A stretch of DNA of 64,000 nucleotides from Fontibacillus puldeungensis (GTDB lineage: Bacteria > Bacillota > Bacilli > Paenibacillales > Paenibacillaceae): positions 434,001 to 498,000 of the forward strand of contig NZ_JBHTLM010000002.1 of the NCBI RefSeq assembly GCF_042678945.1. Reading direction: 5' to 3'. The position numbers were made by a program, and so were the translations under genes. The notes under the pieces are model-generated. The model did not search any database, was not told the origin of the DNA, and was given only the letters and a program-made list of their open reading frames with translations. Of the stretch, positions 7,792 to 16,617 are shown piece after piece (position 1 is the first letter of the stretch; the number at the start of each line of letters is the position of its first letter).

Positions 7792-8775
7792 ATGACTCCA
7801 GGTAAGGGGACTTTGGTTATTTCACTCGATTTTGAGCTGTATTGGGGAGTTCGGGACCTTTATAGCAAGCAGGACTATGCGATGAAATGGGGCGGAGAGA
7901 GGGAGCAGATTCCCAGAATACTAGATTTATTTAGGCAGGGAGGGATTCATGCGACTTGGGCGACGGTGGGGTTGCTGTTTTTTAAAAATAAAATGGAAAT
8001 GCTGAGCGGCTTACCTGAGGATGAACCGACTTATTCAGACGGCTGTTTATCCCCGTACGGGGGCATTAGGGGCGACGAAGTCGGTGAAGGGGAAGACGAT
8101 GATCCTTATCACTATGCGATATCGTTGATTGATCAAATTCACGCTACTTTGGGCCAGCGAATCGCCTCGCATACGTTCTCGCATTTTTATTGTCTGGAGA
8201 AAGGGCAAAGCAAATCGCAGTTTTACAGCGATCTGAAGGCAGCGGTCGCGGCAGCCGAGAAGCGGGGGATTCCACTCGAAAGTCTGGTGCTGCCTCGCAA
8301 CCAGGTTTGCGCCGAATATTTGGACGGGCTTGCACATTTGGGATTTATGTCCTATCGCGGAAATCCGCAGCATAGGCTTTACAGTTCAGGGTACTCTGCC
8401 GAAGATTCCCTGCTGCGCCGGGTGTATCGACTCGCCGATAGCTATCTTAACCTGACGGGTCACCACACCTACACGCTACAATCAGTTGTCCCCCAGGCAC
8501 CTGTGAACCTGCCGGCGAGCTTCTTTCTTCGCTCCACGCCGCAGGCGTTAAGGTCGCTGGAGCCGCTAAGGCTTAAACGCATTCTGGATGGTATGACATA
8601 TGCGGCAAAGCAGGGGCAGGTATATCATCTGTGGCTGCATCCTTATAACGCTGCGGGGGCTGCCGATTTTCGTGCGCTTGAAAGAGTGGTCGAGCACTAC
8701 GGCCGGCTTGCGGAGCGCTACGAAATGACCAGCTTGAATATGGAAGAGCTGAGTGATCTCGTTCTAAAAAGATAA
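7792..8775 (+). CDS. Polysaccharide deacetylase-family protein, first gene of EPS operon
   Basis: A 327-residue protein of the NodB-homology (CE4) superfamily. The first strand carries the catalytic/metal Asp pattern LVISLDFELYWG (residues 7-18), with a later SHTFSHF segment (about residues 124-130) that supplies the metal-binding histidines. No signal peptide is present, so it probably acts in the cytoplasm on lipid-linked or nucleotide-linked sugars, or belongs to the cytoplasmic deacetylase-like group found in O-antigen clusters. A GGGGAG ribosome site precedes the ATG. It leads an operon that runs without a clear terminator to 22835. Confidence 0.87.
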   Translation: MTPGKGTLVISLDFELYWGVRDLYSKQDYAMKWGGEREQIPRILDLFRQGGIHATWATVGLLFFKNKMEMLSGLPEDEPTYSDGCLSPYGGIRGDEVGEGEDDDPYHYAISLIDQIHATLGQRIASHTFSHFYCLEKGQSKSQFYSDLKAAVAAAEKRGIPLESLVLPRNQVCAEYLDGLAHLGFMSYRGNPQHRLYSSGYSAEDSLLRRVYRLADSYLNLTGHHTYTLQSVVPQAPVNLPASFFLRSTPQALRSLEPLRLKRILDGMTYAAKQGQVYHLWLHPYNAAGAADFRALERVVEHYGRLAERYEMTSLNMEELSDLVLKR

Positions 8776-8794
8776 AACAAATGAGGTGAAATCT

Positions 8795-9475
8795 GTGGAA
8801 CTGGTTTATTTGTGGAAGTCGGTCAGGAATCATTTTATCGTCTTCGGGCTTGTCATTGCATTATGCATCGGGGCTGCTTTTCTTGCCAACGAAATGTTGA
8901 GGCCCACCTACCGCGCTAACGTTAGCATGGTTGCGAACATCGCCTCAAAGCCGGAATCCAGTACATACAACGAATTTCTGGCGAGCCAGATGCTGACAAA
9001 GACGTACGAGGATACAATGCAAAGCCGTTACATTGCGTCTGAGGTCAAGAAAAAGATAGCTATTCAGGAATCGAGCACGGAGTTGCTGCAAAAAATCAAG
9101 GTCCGTACCGATCCGGGTACTCTGGTGATCATGCTGTCTTATACCGGTGAGGATCCGAAGCAAGCCGTTGCCATTGCTAATGCGTTTGCCGAGTCCTTCG
9201 TATCCAAGTCGAAGGAGATCATCGCTGACGCCAATGTGTCGATTCTGGATTTAGCAAGTATGGAGGATACCTCCATTCCAGTGAGTCCCCGCAAAAATTT
9301 AAATCTGGCACTGGCTGCGTTTGTCGGGTTGTTTGCGGCGCTAAGCTTGGTGCTCATTCTGGAGAGAAGAGGAGCAAGAAAGAAATCCCGCAGACATATC
9401 CCGGACGAATACCCTGGTCTCGGGAACACCTTGGTTCAAATGGAGGAAAAGTATAAAGGGGGCGTGACGGGATGA
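8795..9475 (+). CDS. Wzz/YveK-type chain-length determinant protein
   Basis: A 226-residue membrane protein of the Wzz/polysaccharide co-polymerase type. It has a first membrane segment at about residues 16-36, an external alpha/beta region, a proline-rich IPVSPRKN motif and a second membrane segment (about 170-190), then a short basic cytoplasmic tail. It controls polymer length with the polymerase. I choose GTG 8795 because GAGGTG lies 6-7 bases upstream; GTG 8786 would add three residues but overlaps that site. Unlike most Gram-positive EPS loci, no tyrosine kinase or phosphatase partner follows. It overlaps the next gene by ATGA. Confidence 0.88.
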   Translation: MELVYLWKSVRNHFIVFGLVIALCIGAAFLANEMLRPTYRANVSMVANIASKPESSTYNEFLASQMLTKTYEDTMQSRYIASEVKKKIAIQESSTELLQKIKVRTDPGTLVIMLSYTGEDPKQAVAIANAFAESFVSKSKEIIADANVSILDLASMEDTSIPVSPRKNLNLALAAFVGLFAALSLVLILERRGARKKSRRHIPDEYPGLGNTLVQMEEKYKGGVTG

Positions 9476-10485
9476 ATTTTGCCATTGCAGGTTGCGGACA
9501 CATCGCCCACAAGCATATCGATGCTATCGCGAAGACGGAAGGGGCCGAATTGGTGGCGGTCTGCGATCCGAATCCGGAACGCCTTGAAGAGATGCGGGGA
9601 ATTACGAGTGCTGCGACCTATCCCGATCTTTCTACCTTGCTGGCGCAGCAGCCAAATGTAGATGTGATATGCATTTGTGCTCCGAGTGGGCTGCATGCGA
9701 AGTTAGCGCTAGAGGCCGCACAGGCTGGCAAACATCTGGTTCTGGAAAAGCCGGTCACGTTAAGCCTTGAGGACGCTGAACTCCTCCGGCAGGCGGTAAG
9801 GTGGGGTGGCCTTCAAGCGACGGTGGTCCATCCGAATCGCTACAGACCGGCGATTTGCCGCTTGAAGGCCGCCTTGGAGCAGAACCTGTTCGGCAAGCTG
9901 AGCCACGTAAACGTGACGGTCCGCTGGAATCGTAGCCAGGCCTATTATGATCAATCCGCTTGGCGGGGAACAATCGCCATGGACGGCGGCGTACTGATGA
10001 ATCAGGCGATTCACGGCCTTGATTTGCTGCAGTGGCTGTTTGGACCGGTGGAGGAAATCAAGTCCATCGTCGCTACAAGGCTGCGCAAAATTGAAGCCGA
10101 GGATGTGGCCATTGCCGCAATTCGGCTGGAAAACGGCGCGTTGGGAGTAATTGAAGCCGCAACAACGGTGTTCGGGCATAACCTGGAGGAAACGATTTCC
10201 GTCTTCGGGGAGGACGGGTATGCCGTCATCGGCGGGAAAACGGCAAACTGGATTCAGCATTGGGTCTGCGCTTCAATGACGCAGGAGGAGACAGAGGCGC
10301 TCATTCGCGAGGTAGAGCGGGACCCGTACGGCATTCCGGGACATAGGTGCATTATCGAGGATATGGTTCGGGCTGTTCGCGAGGGACGTGAACCGGAAAT
10401 CTCGCTGGAGGACGGAATTCGCGCCGTTAAACTGGCGCTGGATATGACCGGGGGTGGCACAAGAGCCTTGGAGGTCAATAGATAA
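9472..10485 (+). CDS. Gfo/Idh/MocA oxidoreductase, WbpB/WlbA-like
   Basis: A 337-residue NAD-dependent oxidoreductase with an N-terminal Rossmann motif (AIAGCGHIAHKH, residues 3-14), the EKP motif of the family (LVLEKPVTLS, near residue 90) and a C-terminal Gfo/Idh/MocA domain. In the Wbp pathway, WbpB oxidises C-3 of UDP-N-acetylglucosaminuronic acid to a 3-keto sugar. That role is inferred from the next three genes, which match the other three steps. Its start overlaps the preceding gene by ATGA, which implies translational coupling. Confidence 0.88.
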   Translation: MNFAIAGCGHIAHKHIDAIAKTEGAELVAVCDPNPERLEEMRGITSAATYPDLSTLLAQQPNVDVICICAPSGLHAKLALEAAQAGKHLVLEKPVTLSLEDAELLRQAVRWGGLQATVVHPNRYRPAICRLKAALEQNLFGKLSHVNVTVRWNRSQAYYDQSAWRGTIAMDGGVLMNQAIHGLDLLQWLFGPVEEIKSIVATRLRKIEAEDVAIAAIRLENGALGVIEAATTVFGHNLEETISVFGEDGYAVIGGKTANWIQHWVCASMTQEETEALIREVERDPYGIPGHRCIIEDMVRAVREGREPEISLEDGIRAVKLALDMTGGGTRALEVNR

Positions 10486-10540
10486 ATCGGTGGAGTGAAT
10501 GCGAATGCCACCAAACGGTAAGGGAGAGGAGAAATCTACG

Positions 10541-11887
10541 ATGCGAGCCCAGACGGTAAGAGCGGACTATTATCAGCAGGATCATACGGAATTGCTGCGA
10601 AAGCTGGAGGATAAAACGGCGGTGATCGGCGTCATTGGCCTCGGATATGTCGGTTTGCCGCTGGCGGTAGAAAAAGCAAAGGCAGGCTACCGTGTCATCG
10701 GCTTTGATGTGCAAAGTCAAAAAATTAACATGTTGAACAACGGTCATAACTATATTGGCGATGTAGTGGATGACGATTTGCGAGGGATGGTAGCTGACGG
10801 GCGCTTGAGGGCGACTACCGACTACTCGTTTCTGAGAGAAGTTGACGCCGTAGCGATCTGCGTGCCGACACCGCTTGATATTTATCAGCAGCCGGACACC
10901 AGCTACGTGGAAAACTCCACTCGTGAGATCGCCAGGTTTTTGCATCCGGGGATGCTCATTGTTTTGGAAAGCACGACGTACCCCGGTACAACGGAGGAAC
11001 TGGTCAAGCCGATTCTGGAATCAACGGGACTTCGGTGCGGCGAGGATTTCTTTTTGGCATACTCCCCGGAAAGGGTAGACCCCGGCAACAAGCAGTTTAA
11101 TACGAAAAATACGCCTAAGGTGGTCGGGGGAGTGACAACGGCTTGCTCGCAAGCCGCGGAAATGCTGTATCGCCAGGTGCTAAACGGGGATGTTCATGTC
11201 GTTTCCAGCCCGGCCGTGGCCGAGATGGAGAAAATTTACGAGAACACGTTCCGGCATATCAACATTGCGCTTGCCAATGAAATGGCTGTGTTATGCAGCC
11301 GCATGGGGATCAACGTGTGGGAAGTGATCGAAGCGGCAAAATCCAAGCCTTACGGCTTCATGGCTTTTTATCCCGGTCCGGGCCTCGGCGGGCACTGTAT
11401 TCCCGTAGATCCGTTTTACCTGACCTGGAAGGCGAGGGAATACGGTTATCATACCCGCTTGATCGAGCTGGCCGGAGAGATTAACAATGCCATGCCGGAA
11501 TTTGTCGTCCAGAAAATCGCTGAAATTTTGAATGAGGATCGCAAATCGCTTCGCGGCTCGACCGTTTACTTGCTTGGTGTGGCGTACAAAAAGGATATTG
11601 ACGACTACCGGGAATCGCCGGTGCTGAAAATGATCGGACTGCTGGAAGAACGAGGGGCGACCGTATGGGTCAGTGACACCCATATTCATGAGTTCCATTA
11701 CCGGGGAAAAAGCTACATCTGCGAGGAATTGACGGAAGAGCGGCTCCGAATGGCGGATATTACCGTCATTACGACTGACCATTCCGGGTTTGACTATGAC
11801 ATGATCGGTACGGCGAGCCGGAGCCTGCTCGATACGCGCAACATCATGCGAGGCTACAGCAAGCCGGACAACTACTTTTTGCTCTAA
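10541..11887 (+). CDS. UDP-N-acetylglucosamine 6-dehydrogenase-like nucleotide sugar dehydrogenase (WbpA-like)
   Basis: A 448-residue UDP-sugar 6-dehydrogenase with an NAD motif GVIGLGYVGLP (residues 30-40), AYSPERVDPG (173-182) and the catalytic cysteine in GGHCIPVDPF (C286). It oxidises the C-6 hydroxyl of a UDP-sugar to a carboxylate. The AYSPERVDPG pattern and the neighbours favour UDP-GlcNAc as substrate (WbpA/WecC/TviB group) rather than UDP-glucose. An ATG at 10541 with GGAGAGGAG upstream is preferred; an upstream in-frame ATG at 10499 would add 14 residues and has a tightly spaced GGAG. It is the first step of the diacetamido-uronic acid route. Confidence 0.9.
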   Translation: MRAQTVRADYYQQDHTELLRKLEDKTAVIGVIGLGYVGLPLAVEKAKAGYRVIGFDVQSQKINMLNNGHNYIGDVVDDDLRGMVADGRLRATTDYSFLREVDAVAICVPTPLDIYQQPDTSYVENSTREIARFLHPGMLIVLESTTYPGTTEELVKPILESTGLRCGEDFFLAYSPERVDPGNKQFNTKNTPKVVGGVTTACSQAAEMLYRQVLNGDVHVVSSPAVAEMEKIYENTFRHINIALANEMAVLCSRMGINVWEVIEAAKSKPYGFMAFYPGPGLGGHCIPVDPFYLTWKAREYGYHTRLIELAGEINNAMPEFVVQKIAEILNEDRKSLRGSTVYLLGVAYKKDIDDYRESPVLKMIGLLEERGATVWVSDTHIHEFHYRGKSYICEELTEERLRMADITVITTDHSGFDYDMIGTASRSLLDTRNIMRGYSKPDNYFLL

Positions 11888-11905
11888 AAAGGAGCCAGTG
11901 AACCT

Positions 11906-12526
11906 ATGAATGAGGAGTCTTTGCCTACGTTTATAACTATGCCTACGAATGGCTATGTGCACCCCTCCGCAGTCGTTGATCCGGGGGCCGAAATCGGGGA
12001 AGGCACGAAGGTATGGCATTTTACACATGTTTCCTCCAAGTCTGTCATCGGCAAACGATGCAGCTTGGGTCAAAACGTATATATCGCTGATCATGTGCAA
12101 ATTGGAAATGGAGTCAAAATTCAAAATAACGTTTCTGTCTATGAGGGGGTCGTTCTGGAGGACGACGTGTTTTGCGGCCCGAGTATGGTGTTTACGAATG
12201 TGCTCACCCCTCGGTCGGCGTTCCCGCGCAACCAGAGCAGCGACTACCGGCAAACCTTGGTCAAGCGGGGAGCTTCGGTCGGAGCGAATGCAACGATTGT
12301 GTGCGGCGTTACCATCGGCGAATGGGCTCTTGTAGCTGCTGGCGCTGTCGTGACTCGCAGTGTACCGCCTTATGCGCTCGTTTCCGGCATTCCTGCCCGT
12401 CAAGTAGGGTGGGTCTGCAAGTGCGGCATCACGTTGACGTTTCGAAAGGGGCATGTGATATGCGCCGATTGCGGCCGAGAGTACAGCCTGGAGAAAGATA
12501 TCGTAACGATAACGAAGGAGGTTTGA
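11906..12526 (+). CDS. Left-handed beta-helix N-acetyltransferase, WbpD-like
   Basis: A 206-residue acyltransferase with hexapeptide repeats across about residues 15-165 (runs such as IGKRCSLGQNVYI, VGANATIVCGVTIG), the fold of trimeric acetyl-CoA-dependent sugar transferases. The C-terminus has a small zinc-ribbon-like knuckle (VCKCG ... CADCG, about residues 169-192), known in several WbpD-type proteins. In the pathway it would acetylate the 3-amino group of UDP-GlcNAc(3NH2)A. It lies 18 bp after the dehydrogenase with AAGGAG upstream, and is followed by the aminotransferase that would make its substrate. Confidence 0.9.
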   Translation: MNEESLPTFITMPTNGYVHPSAVVDPGAEIGEGTKVWHFTHVSSKSVIGKRCSLGQNVYIADHVQIGNGVKIQNNVSVYEGVVLEDDVFCGPSMVFTNVLTPRSAFPRNQSSDYRQTLVKRGASVGANATIVCGVTIGEWALVAAGAVVTRSVPPYALVSGIPARQVGWVCKCGITLTFRKGHVICADCGREYSLEKDIVTITKEV

Positions 12527-12533
12527 ACCAATC

Positions 12534-13667
12534 ATGAACCAGACTCAAGCTATGAACCCGGCGTTTCCTAAAATCCCTCTGCTTGATTTGAAGTCGGAGG
12601 TGTCCGAATTGAAGCCGCAACTGCTGCGTGCCATGGAAGACGTTTTGGACGAAGGTGCATTTATTATGGGAAATCAGGTGAAGCAGCTGGAACGTGAAGC
12701 AGCTGAATACTTGGGATGTAAGCATGCGATCGCGCTGAATTCCGGCACAGATGCGCTCGTTATCGCTTTACTGGCGGCGGGGATCGGTCCCGGAGACGAA
12801 GTCATTACGACACCGTTCACTTTTTTTGCAACAGCAGAAGCGATCAGTCGTGTTCAAGCGGTGCCGGTATTTGCCGATGTTGACCCTCTTACCTACAACC
12901 TTGATCTGGCAGGCTTGGCGGAGCTCATTACGCCTCGAACGAAGGCGATTATTCCGGTGCACCTGTTCGGCCATCCGCTTAACATGGATCGGCTGATGGA
13001 GATAGCCGCGGACTATGAACTCTTCGTCATTGAGGATGCGGCACAGGCCTTCGGTGCAGAGACGGGTGGCCGAAAGGCCGGTACGATTGGACATATCGGC
13101 TGCTACTCCTTTTTTCCGTCCAAAAATTTAGGGGCATACGGTGATGGAGGCATGCTGGTCACGGACGACCCACAGCTTGCGGAAACAGCAGCAATGCTCC
13201 GAACGCACGGGTCAAAGCGAAAATACTACAACGAGTGCGTCGGCTTCAATTCCCGGCTTGATGAGCTTCAGGCCGCCATTCTGCGCGTGAAGCTGCCCTA
13301 TCTTGAAGCTTGGAATGAGGAGCGCCGCCTGGCCGCATCCCGCTATGACGAGCTGCTTCAGGGCCTGCAGGAACTTGCCCTCCCGGCCGAATGTCCAAAT
13401 GGCAAAGCGGTGTTTCACCAGTACACGGTGCGGGCGCTAAACGGGCGGCGGGATGAACTTCTGGCCGGACTTGCAGCGGTGGGTGTCAGCACGATGGTGT
13501 ATTATCCGGTGCCGGTTCATAAGCTCCCTGTCTATGTGGCGGGCAGTCCGTCTCTGCCGGTAGCCGAGCGATTGTCTCAAGAGGTGCTATCTTTGCCGAT
13601 CTGGCCAAAGATCGGAGCTGACGTTCAGCGTTATGTCGCAGAGCAGATCAAATCGCTCATCGATTAA
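12534..13667 (+). CDS. DegT/DnrJ/EryC1/StrS aminotransferase, WbpE-like
   Basis: A 377-residue PLP-dependent sugar aminotransferase. It has NSGTDALVIAL (about residues 69-79), the aspartate in FVIEDAAQAFG, and the Schiff-base lysine K197 in SFFPSKNLGAYGDGG. In the Wbp pathway, WbpE transfers an amino group to C-3 of the keto-uronic acid nucleotide. The set of four enzymes (oxidoreductase, dehydrogenase, acetyltransferase, aminotransferase) in one operon makes UDP-2,3-diacetamido-2,3-dideoxy-glucuronic acid the likely product. GGAGG is placed about 11 bases before the ATG. Confidence 0.92.
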   Translation: MNQTQAMNPAFPKIPLLDLKSEVSELKPQLLRAMEDVLDEGAFIMGNQVKQLEREAAEYLGCKHAIALNSGTDALVIALLAAGIGPGDEVITTPFTFFATAEAISRVQAVPVFADVDPLTYNLDLAGLAELITPRTKAIIPVHLFGHPLNMDRLMEIAADYELFVIEDAAQAFGAETGGRKAGTIGHIGCYSFFPSKNLGAYGDGGMLVTDDPQLAETAAMLRTHGSKRKYYNECVGFNSRLDELQAAILRVKLPYLEAWNEERRLAASRYDELLQGLQELALPAECPNGKAVFHQYTVRALNGRRDELLAGLAAVGVSTMVYYPVPVHKLPVYVAGSPSLPVAERLSQEVLSLPIWPKIGADVQRYVAEQIKSLID

Positions 13668-13704
13668 GCAGCTTTTTACAAAAAATGGACGAGGTTGGAC
13701 TGGA

Positions 13705-15084
13705 ATGTTCAAGAAAATATCCTCGCTACGCCGGATTCAAGATATACGCGAGCTTTTTAAGCTACGGCATATTCTAAACCTGCTCCAGAAGCTGAAAAAT
13801 GACGGTTTCCTGCGAAGCGTATTTGTGCTGGCCAGCGGGACGATTATTAGCCAAATCATTATTTTGGCGACCCTGCCGATTTTGACGCGTCTGTATTCGC
13901 CGACCGAATACGGTACCTATTCCATGTACTTGTCGATTATTGGCATTCTTCTGATGGTGATCTCTTTTTCCTACGAAAATGCCATCACGCTGCCCGAGGA
14001 TGACCATACGGCCTCCAGCGTGCTGAGCCTGTCGCTGCGGATCTGCGTCGGGGTAAGCATTGCCAGCGGCATCGGCATTTATATTTTGAGGGACCCTTTA
14101 TCGGCATGGCTGCACGAGTCTTACTTAACTCATTACTATTTGTTTTTTATCGTCGCCCTGTTTGGTGCAGGGTTTTATCAAATATTAAATTATTGGTCGG
14201 TCCGCAAAAAATACTTTAGACAACTTGCCCGTACAAAATATACCCAAAGCATAGGCCAGGTTTCCTCGCAAATTGGGCTCAGCCTGTTTCACATAGGGCC
14301 GCTCGGACTCATTATCGGCGATATTATGGGCCGCTTTGGCGGATTGATTCCCCAGTGGAGATTGTGGCGGCATGACGTAAAGCGTCAGGAGATCACGTCA
14401 GGCTGGTCGGATTTGAAGGATAGTGCCTACAGGTACCGCAGATTTCCAATATTATCGATGGCTTCTAACGTGCTCAACAGCATTGTTCTGTACGTTCCGA
14501 CGATTTTGCTGGCTTCGATTTACGGTCCCCAGGTCGCCGGATGGTTCGCCCTTTGTCAGCGTATCCTCGGCTCCCCAATGACATTAATTATGACATCTGT
14601 TCGCAATGTATATTTGGCGGAGTCTTCGAATTACATGATCAACAGTCCCAGCCGTATGTATCCCTTGTTCATGAAAACCGTCCGAAATGTCTTTCTGGTT
14701 GGAGCGTTCATCATTCTCCTAATTGTGTTGATCGGCCCCTCTTTGTTTCCGTTTTTGTTTGGCGAGGAATGGAAAGAATCGGGCGGCTTTATCCGGATAT
14801 TGTCGATTATGTATCTGAGCCAGTTTGTGGCCAATTCGGTCGGATCGACGATCGATGTCATGGAGAGGCAGGATCTTCATTTGTACCGGGAGATCGTCCG
14901 TACCATCTTGATCCTCGGATCGCTGTTTCTCGCTTGGTATTTCCACCAATCGGCGAATGTAGCCATCTGGCTGTTCAGCGGCGCTTCTACACTGGGTTAC
15001 ATTTTGCACCTGGGGCTGTCCTGGATGTCGGTGCGGAAGTACCGGACGAATCACGAACAATTACTGAGCAGGGAGCGGGGATAA
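13705..15084 (+). CDS. Oligosaccharide flippase (Wzx/MATE-like)
   Basis: A polytopic membrane protein of about 459 residues with around 12 hydrophobic segments, of the polysaccharide biosynthesis/MOP flippase family. The typical start is the SVFVLASGTIISQIIILATLPILTR stretch, followed by YSPTEYGTYSMY. It would move undecaprenyl-linked repeat units across the membrane. I prefer the ATG at 13705, 37 bp after the aminotransferase stop. A frame upstream to 13633 would overlap that gene and add 24 polar residues without homology. It is the single Wzx candidate of the cluster, paired with the polymerase at 17734. Confidence 0.9.
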   Translation: MFKKISSLRRIQDIRELFKLRHILNLLQKLKNDGFLRSVFVLASGTIISQIIILATLPILTRLYSPTEYGTYSMYLSIIGILLMVISFSYENAITLPEDDHTASSVLSLSLRICVGVSIASGIGIYILRDPLSAWLHESYLTHYYLFFIVALFGAGFYQILNYWSVRKKYFRQLARTKYTQSIGQVSSQIGLSLFHIGPLGLIIGDIMGRFGGLIPQWRLWRHDVKRQEITSGWSDLKDSAYRYRRFPILSMASNVLNSIVLYVPTILLASIYGPQVAGWFALCQRILGSPMTLIMTSVRNVYLAESSNYMINSPSRMYPLFMKTVRNVFLVGAFIILLIVLIGPSLFPFLFGEEWKESGGFIRILSIMYLSQFVANSVGSTIDVMERQDLHLYREIVRTILILGSLFLAWYFHQSANVAIWLFSGASTLGYILHLGLSWMSVRKYRTNHEQLLSRERG

Positions 15085-15087
15085 CGG

Positions 15088-16617
15088 ATGTTGACGGTAT
15101 ACTCTCCTCAATCACGGCTTGCTGAAAGGGAATATATATACCGCGTTGTTTTGGGCGAGTTCATGGGCCTGGCCTATAACGTCGTTTACGAGGAACGTAC
15201 GGGGACGGAGCTTCGATTAGCTTCAGACAGCTCCGACGATTTGTCCACAGGGCCAAGGCTGCGTATGCCGGATATATTACTGCAAACACCGGATTCGTTA
15301 TGGCTGACGCCTTCCTCTTTGCCCCGGCGCCCCCTGAACCGGTTTCAGCTTCCAGGAGCCGAGGGCGTTCCGCTCATGCCGGTTATTTACGGACAGCCTG
15401 GTGGGACAGGGCAATATATCGAGTCGGAGCAGGGCGGCATCTATTTGGGTATCGACATCTTTGGAAGCAGTCTGTTTATGCTGGCCCGATATGAAGAGCT
15501 GGTTATCCGGGATCGGGACCGGCTCGACCGTTTTCCGGCCAAGCAATCTCTTGCTTATCTGGAGTCTTTCCTCCACCGTCCGATCATCAATGAATACGTG
15601 GAGCTGCTGTGGCAGCTCATGAAGCAGCTTTGGCCAGAGCTGCGCCGTAGGCTGCGGGAACCGAATATTCGAATCAGCCATGACGTGGATTTCCCTTATT
15701 ACGTTTACGGACGCAACCGGCTGCGCATGGTGCGGGACATCCTGATGGATCTTGTCCGACGGGGGGACATCGAGTCGAGCTGGAAAAAAGCCAAAATGCT
15801 GTACAAGGCCAGACGCAACCTCGCCTGGGACCCGTACAACACGTTCAGTTGGCTGATGGATCTCAGCGAGCAGGCTGGCATTCGCAGCGCCTTCTATTTC
15901 ATCACGGAAGAGACAAAGCCGGGAATCGACGGTAATTATGCGATCGACGATCCGGTAATCCAGCAGCTGCTTCGGGAAATTCATACCCGCGGTCATGAAA
16001 TCGGCCTGCATCCCAGCTACAACACATATCTGAATCCAGCGCGCATCCACTCACAGTTTCAGAAGCTGAAGGAGATCGCCGCCGCGAACGACATCACACA
16101 GCAGAGCTGGGGAGGAAGACAGCATTACTTGCGGTGGCGAGCCCCGGATACTTGGCAGTTTTGGGAGGACGCCGGTTTGCAGTACGACAGCACGCTCAGT
16201 TTTGCGGACCGGGCGGGTTTTCGCTGCGGCGTCTGCTACGAGTATCCGGTGTTTAACCTTAGGACCGGACAGGCGCTAGCTCTAAGGGAGCGTCCGCTGC
16301 TCGTCATGGACCAGACGATTTTACACCCGGAATATATGGGGCTTACGCATGAGCAGGCGTATGAAACGATTCGCCATTTTTACGTTGAATGCATGAAATA
16401 TCGCGGTGATTTTACATTGCTATGGCACAACAGCCAGCTGTTGAAATCATCGGAACGGGACGTTTACCGCAAATGTTTGGAGATGCTTGGACAGCGTACC
16501 GGCGGAAGCCTGAGCAGGGGGAATGAGCCGGAACGGCGGGGTTTGAATTCGGAACAAGAAGGGAGGGGGATTTCGCTTGAAAATTGCTTATCTGATCCAT
16601 TGGAACGAAGGGCCTGA
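15088..16617 (+). CDS. Large polysaccharide deacetylase-like protein with N-terminal extension
   Basis: A 509-residue protein. Residues 1-190 form a family-specific N-terminal domain (the DUF7033-like type found before some CE4 domains). From about residue 190 comes a NodB-like domain starting RISHDVDFPYYVYG, with the conserved Asp pair, and later RGHEIGLHPSYNTY supplying the metal histidine region. No signal peptide is seen, so it is probably cytoplasmic and may remove N-acetyl groups from precursor sugars. Its last 41 bases overlap the next gene. The tail after residue 470 is polar and low-complexity. It is the second deacetylase of the operon. Confidence 0.82.
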   Translation: MLTVYSPQSRLAEREYIYRVVLGEFMGLAYNVVYEERTGTELRLASDSSDDLSTGPRLRMPDILLQTPDSLWLTPSSLPRRPLNRFQLPGAEGVPLMPVIYGQPGGTGQYIESEQGGIYLGIDIFGSSLFMLARYEELVIRDRDRLDRFPAKQSLAYLESFLHRPIINEYVELLWQLMKQLWPELRRRLREPNIRISHDVDFPYYVYGRNRLRMVRDILMDLVRRGDIESSWKKAKMLYKARRNLAWDPYNTFSWLMDLSEQAGIRSAFYFITEETKPGIDGNYAIDDPVIQQLLREIHTRGHEIGLHPSYNTYLNPARIHSQFQKLKEIAAANDITQQSWGGRQHYLRWRAPDTWQFWEDAGLQYDSTLSFADRAGFRCGVCYEYPVFNLRTGQALALRERPLLVMDQTILHPEYMGLTHEQAYETIRHFYVECMKYRGDFTLLWHNSQLLKSSERDVYRKCLEMLGQRTGGSLSRGNEPERRGLNSEQEGRGISLENCLSDPLERRA

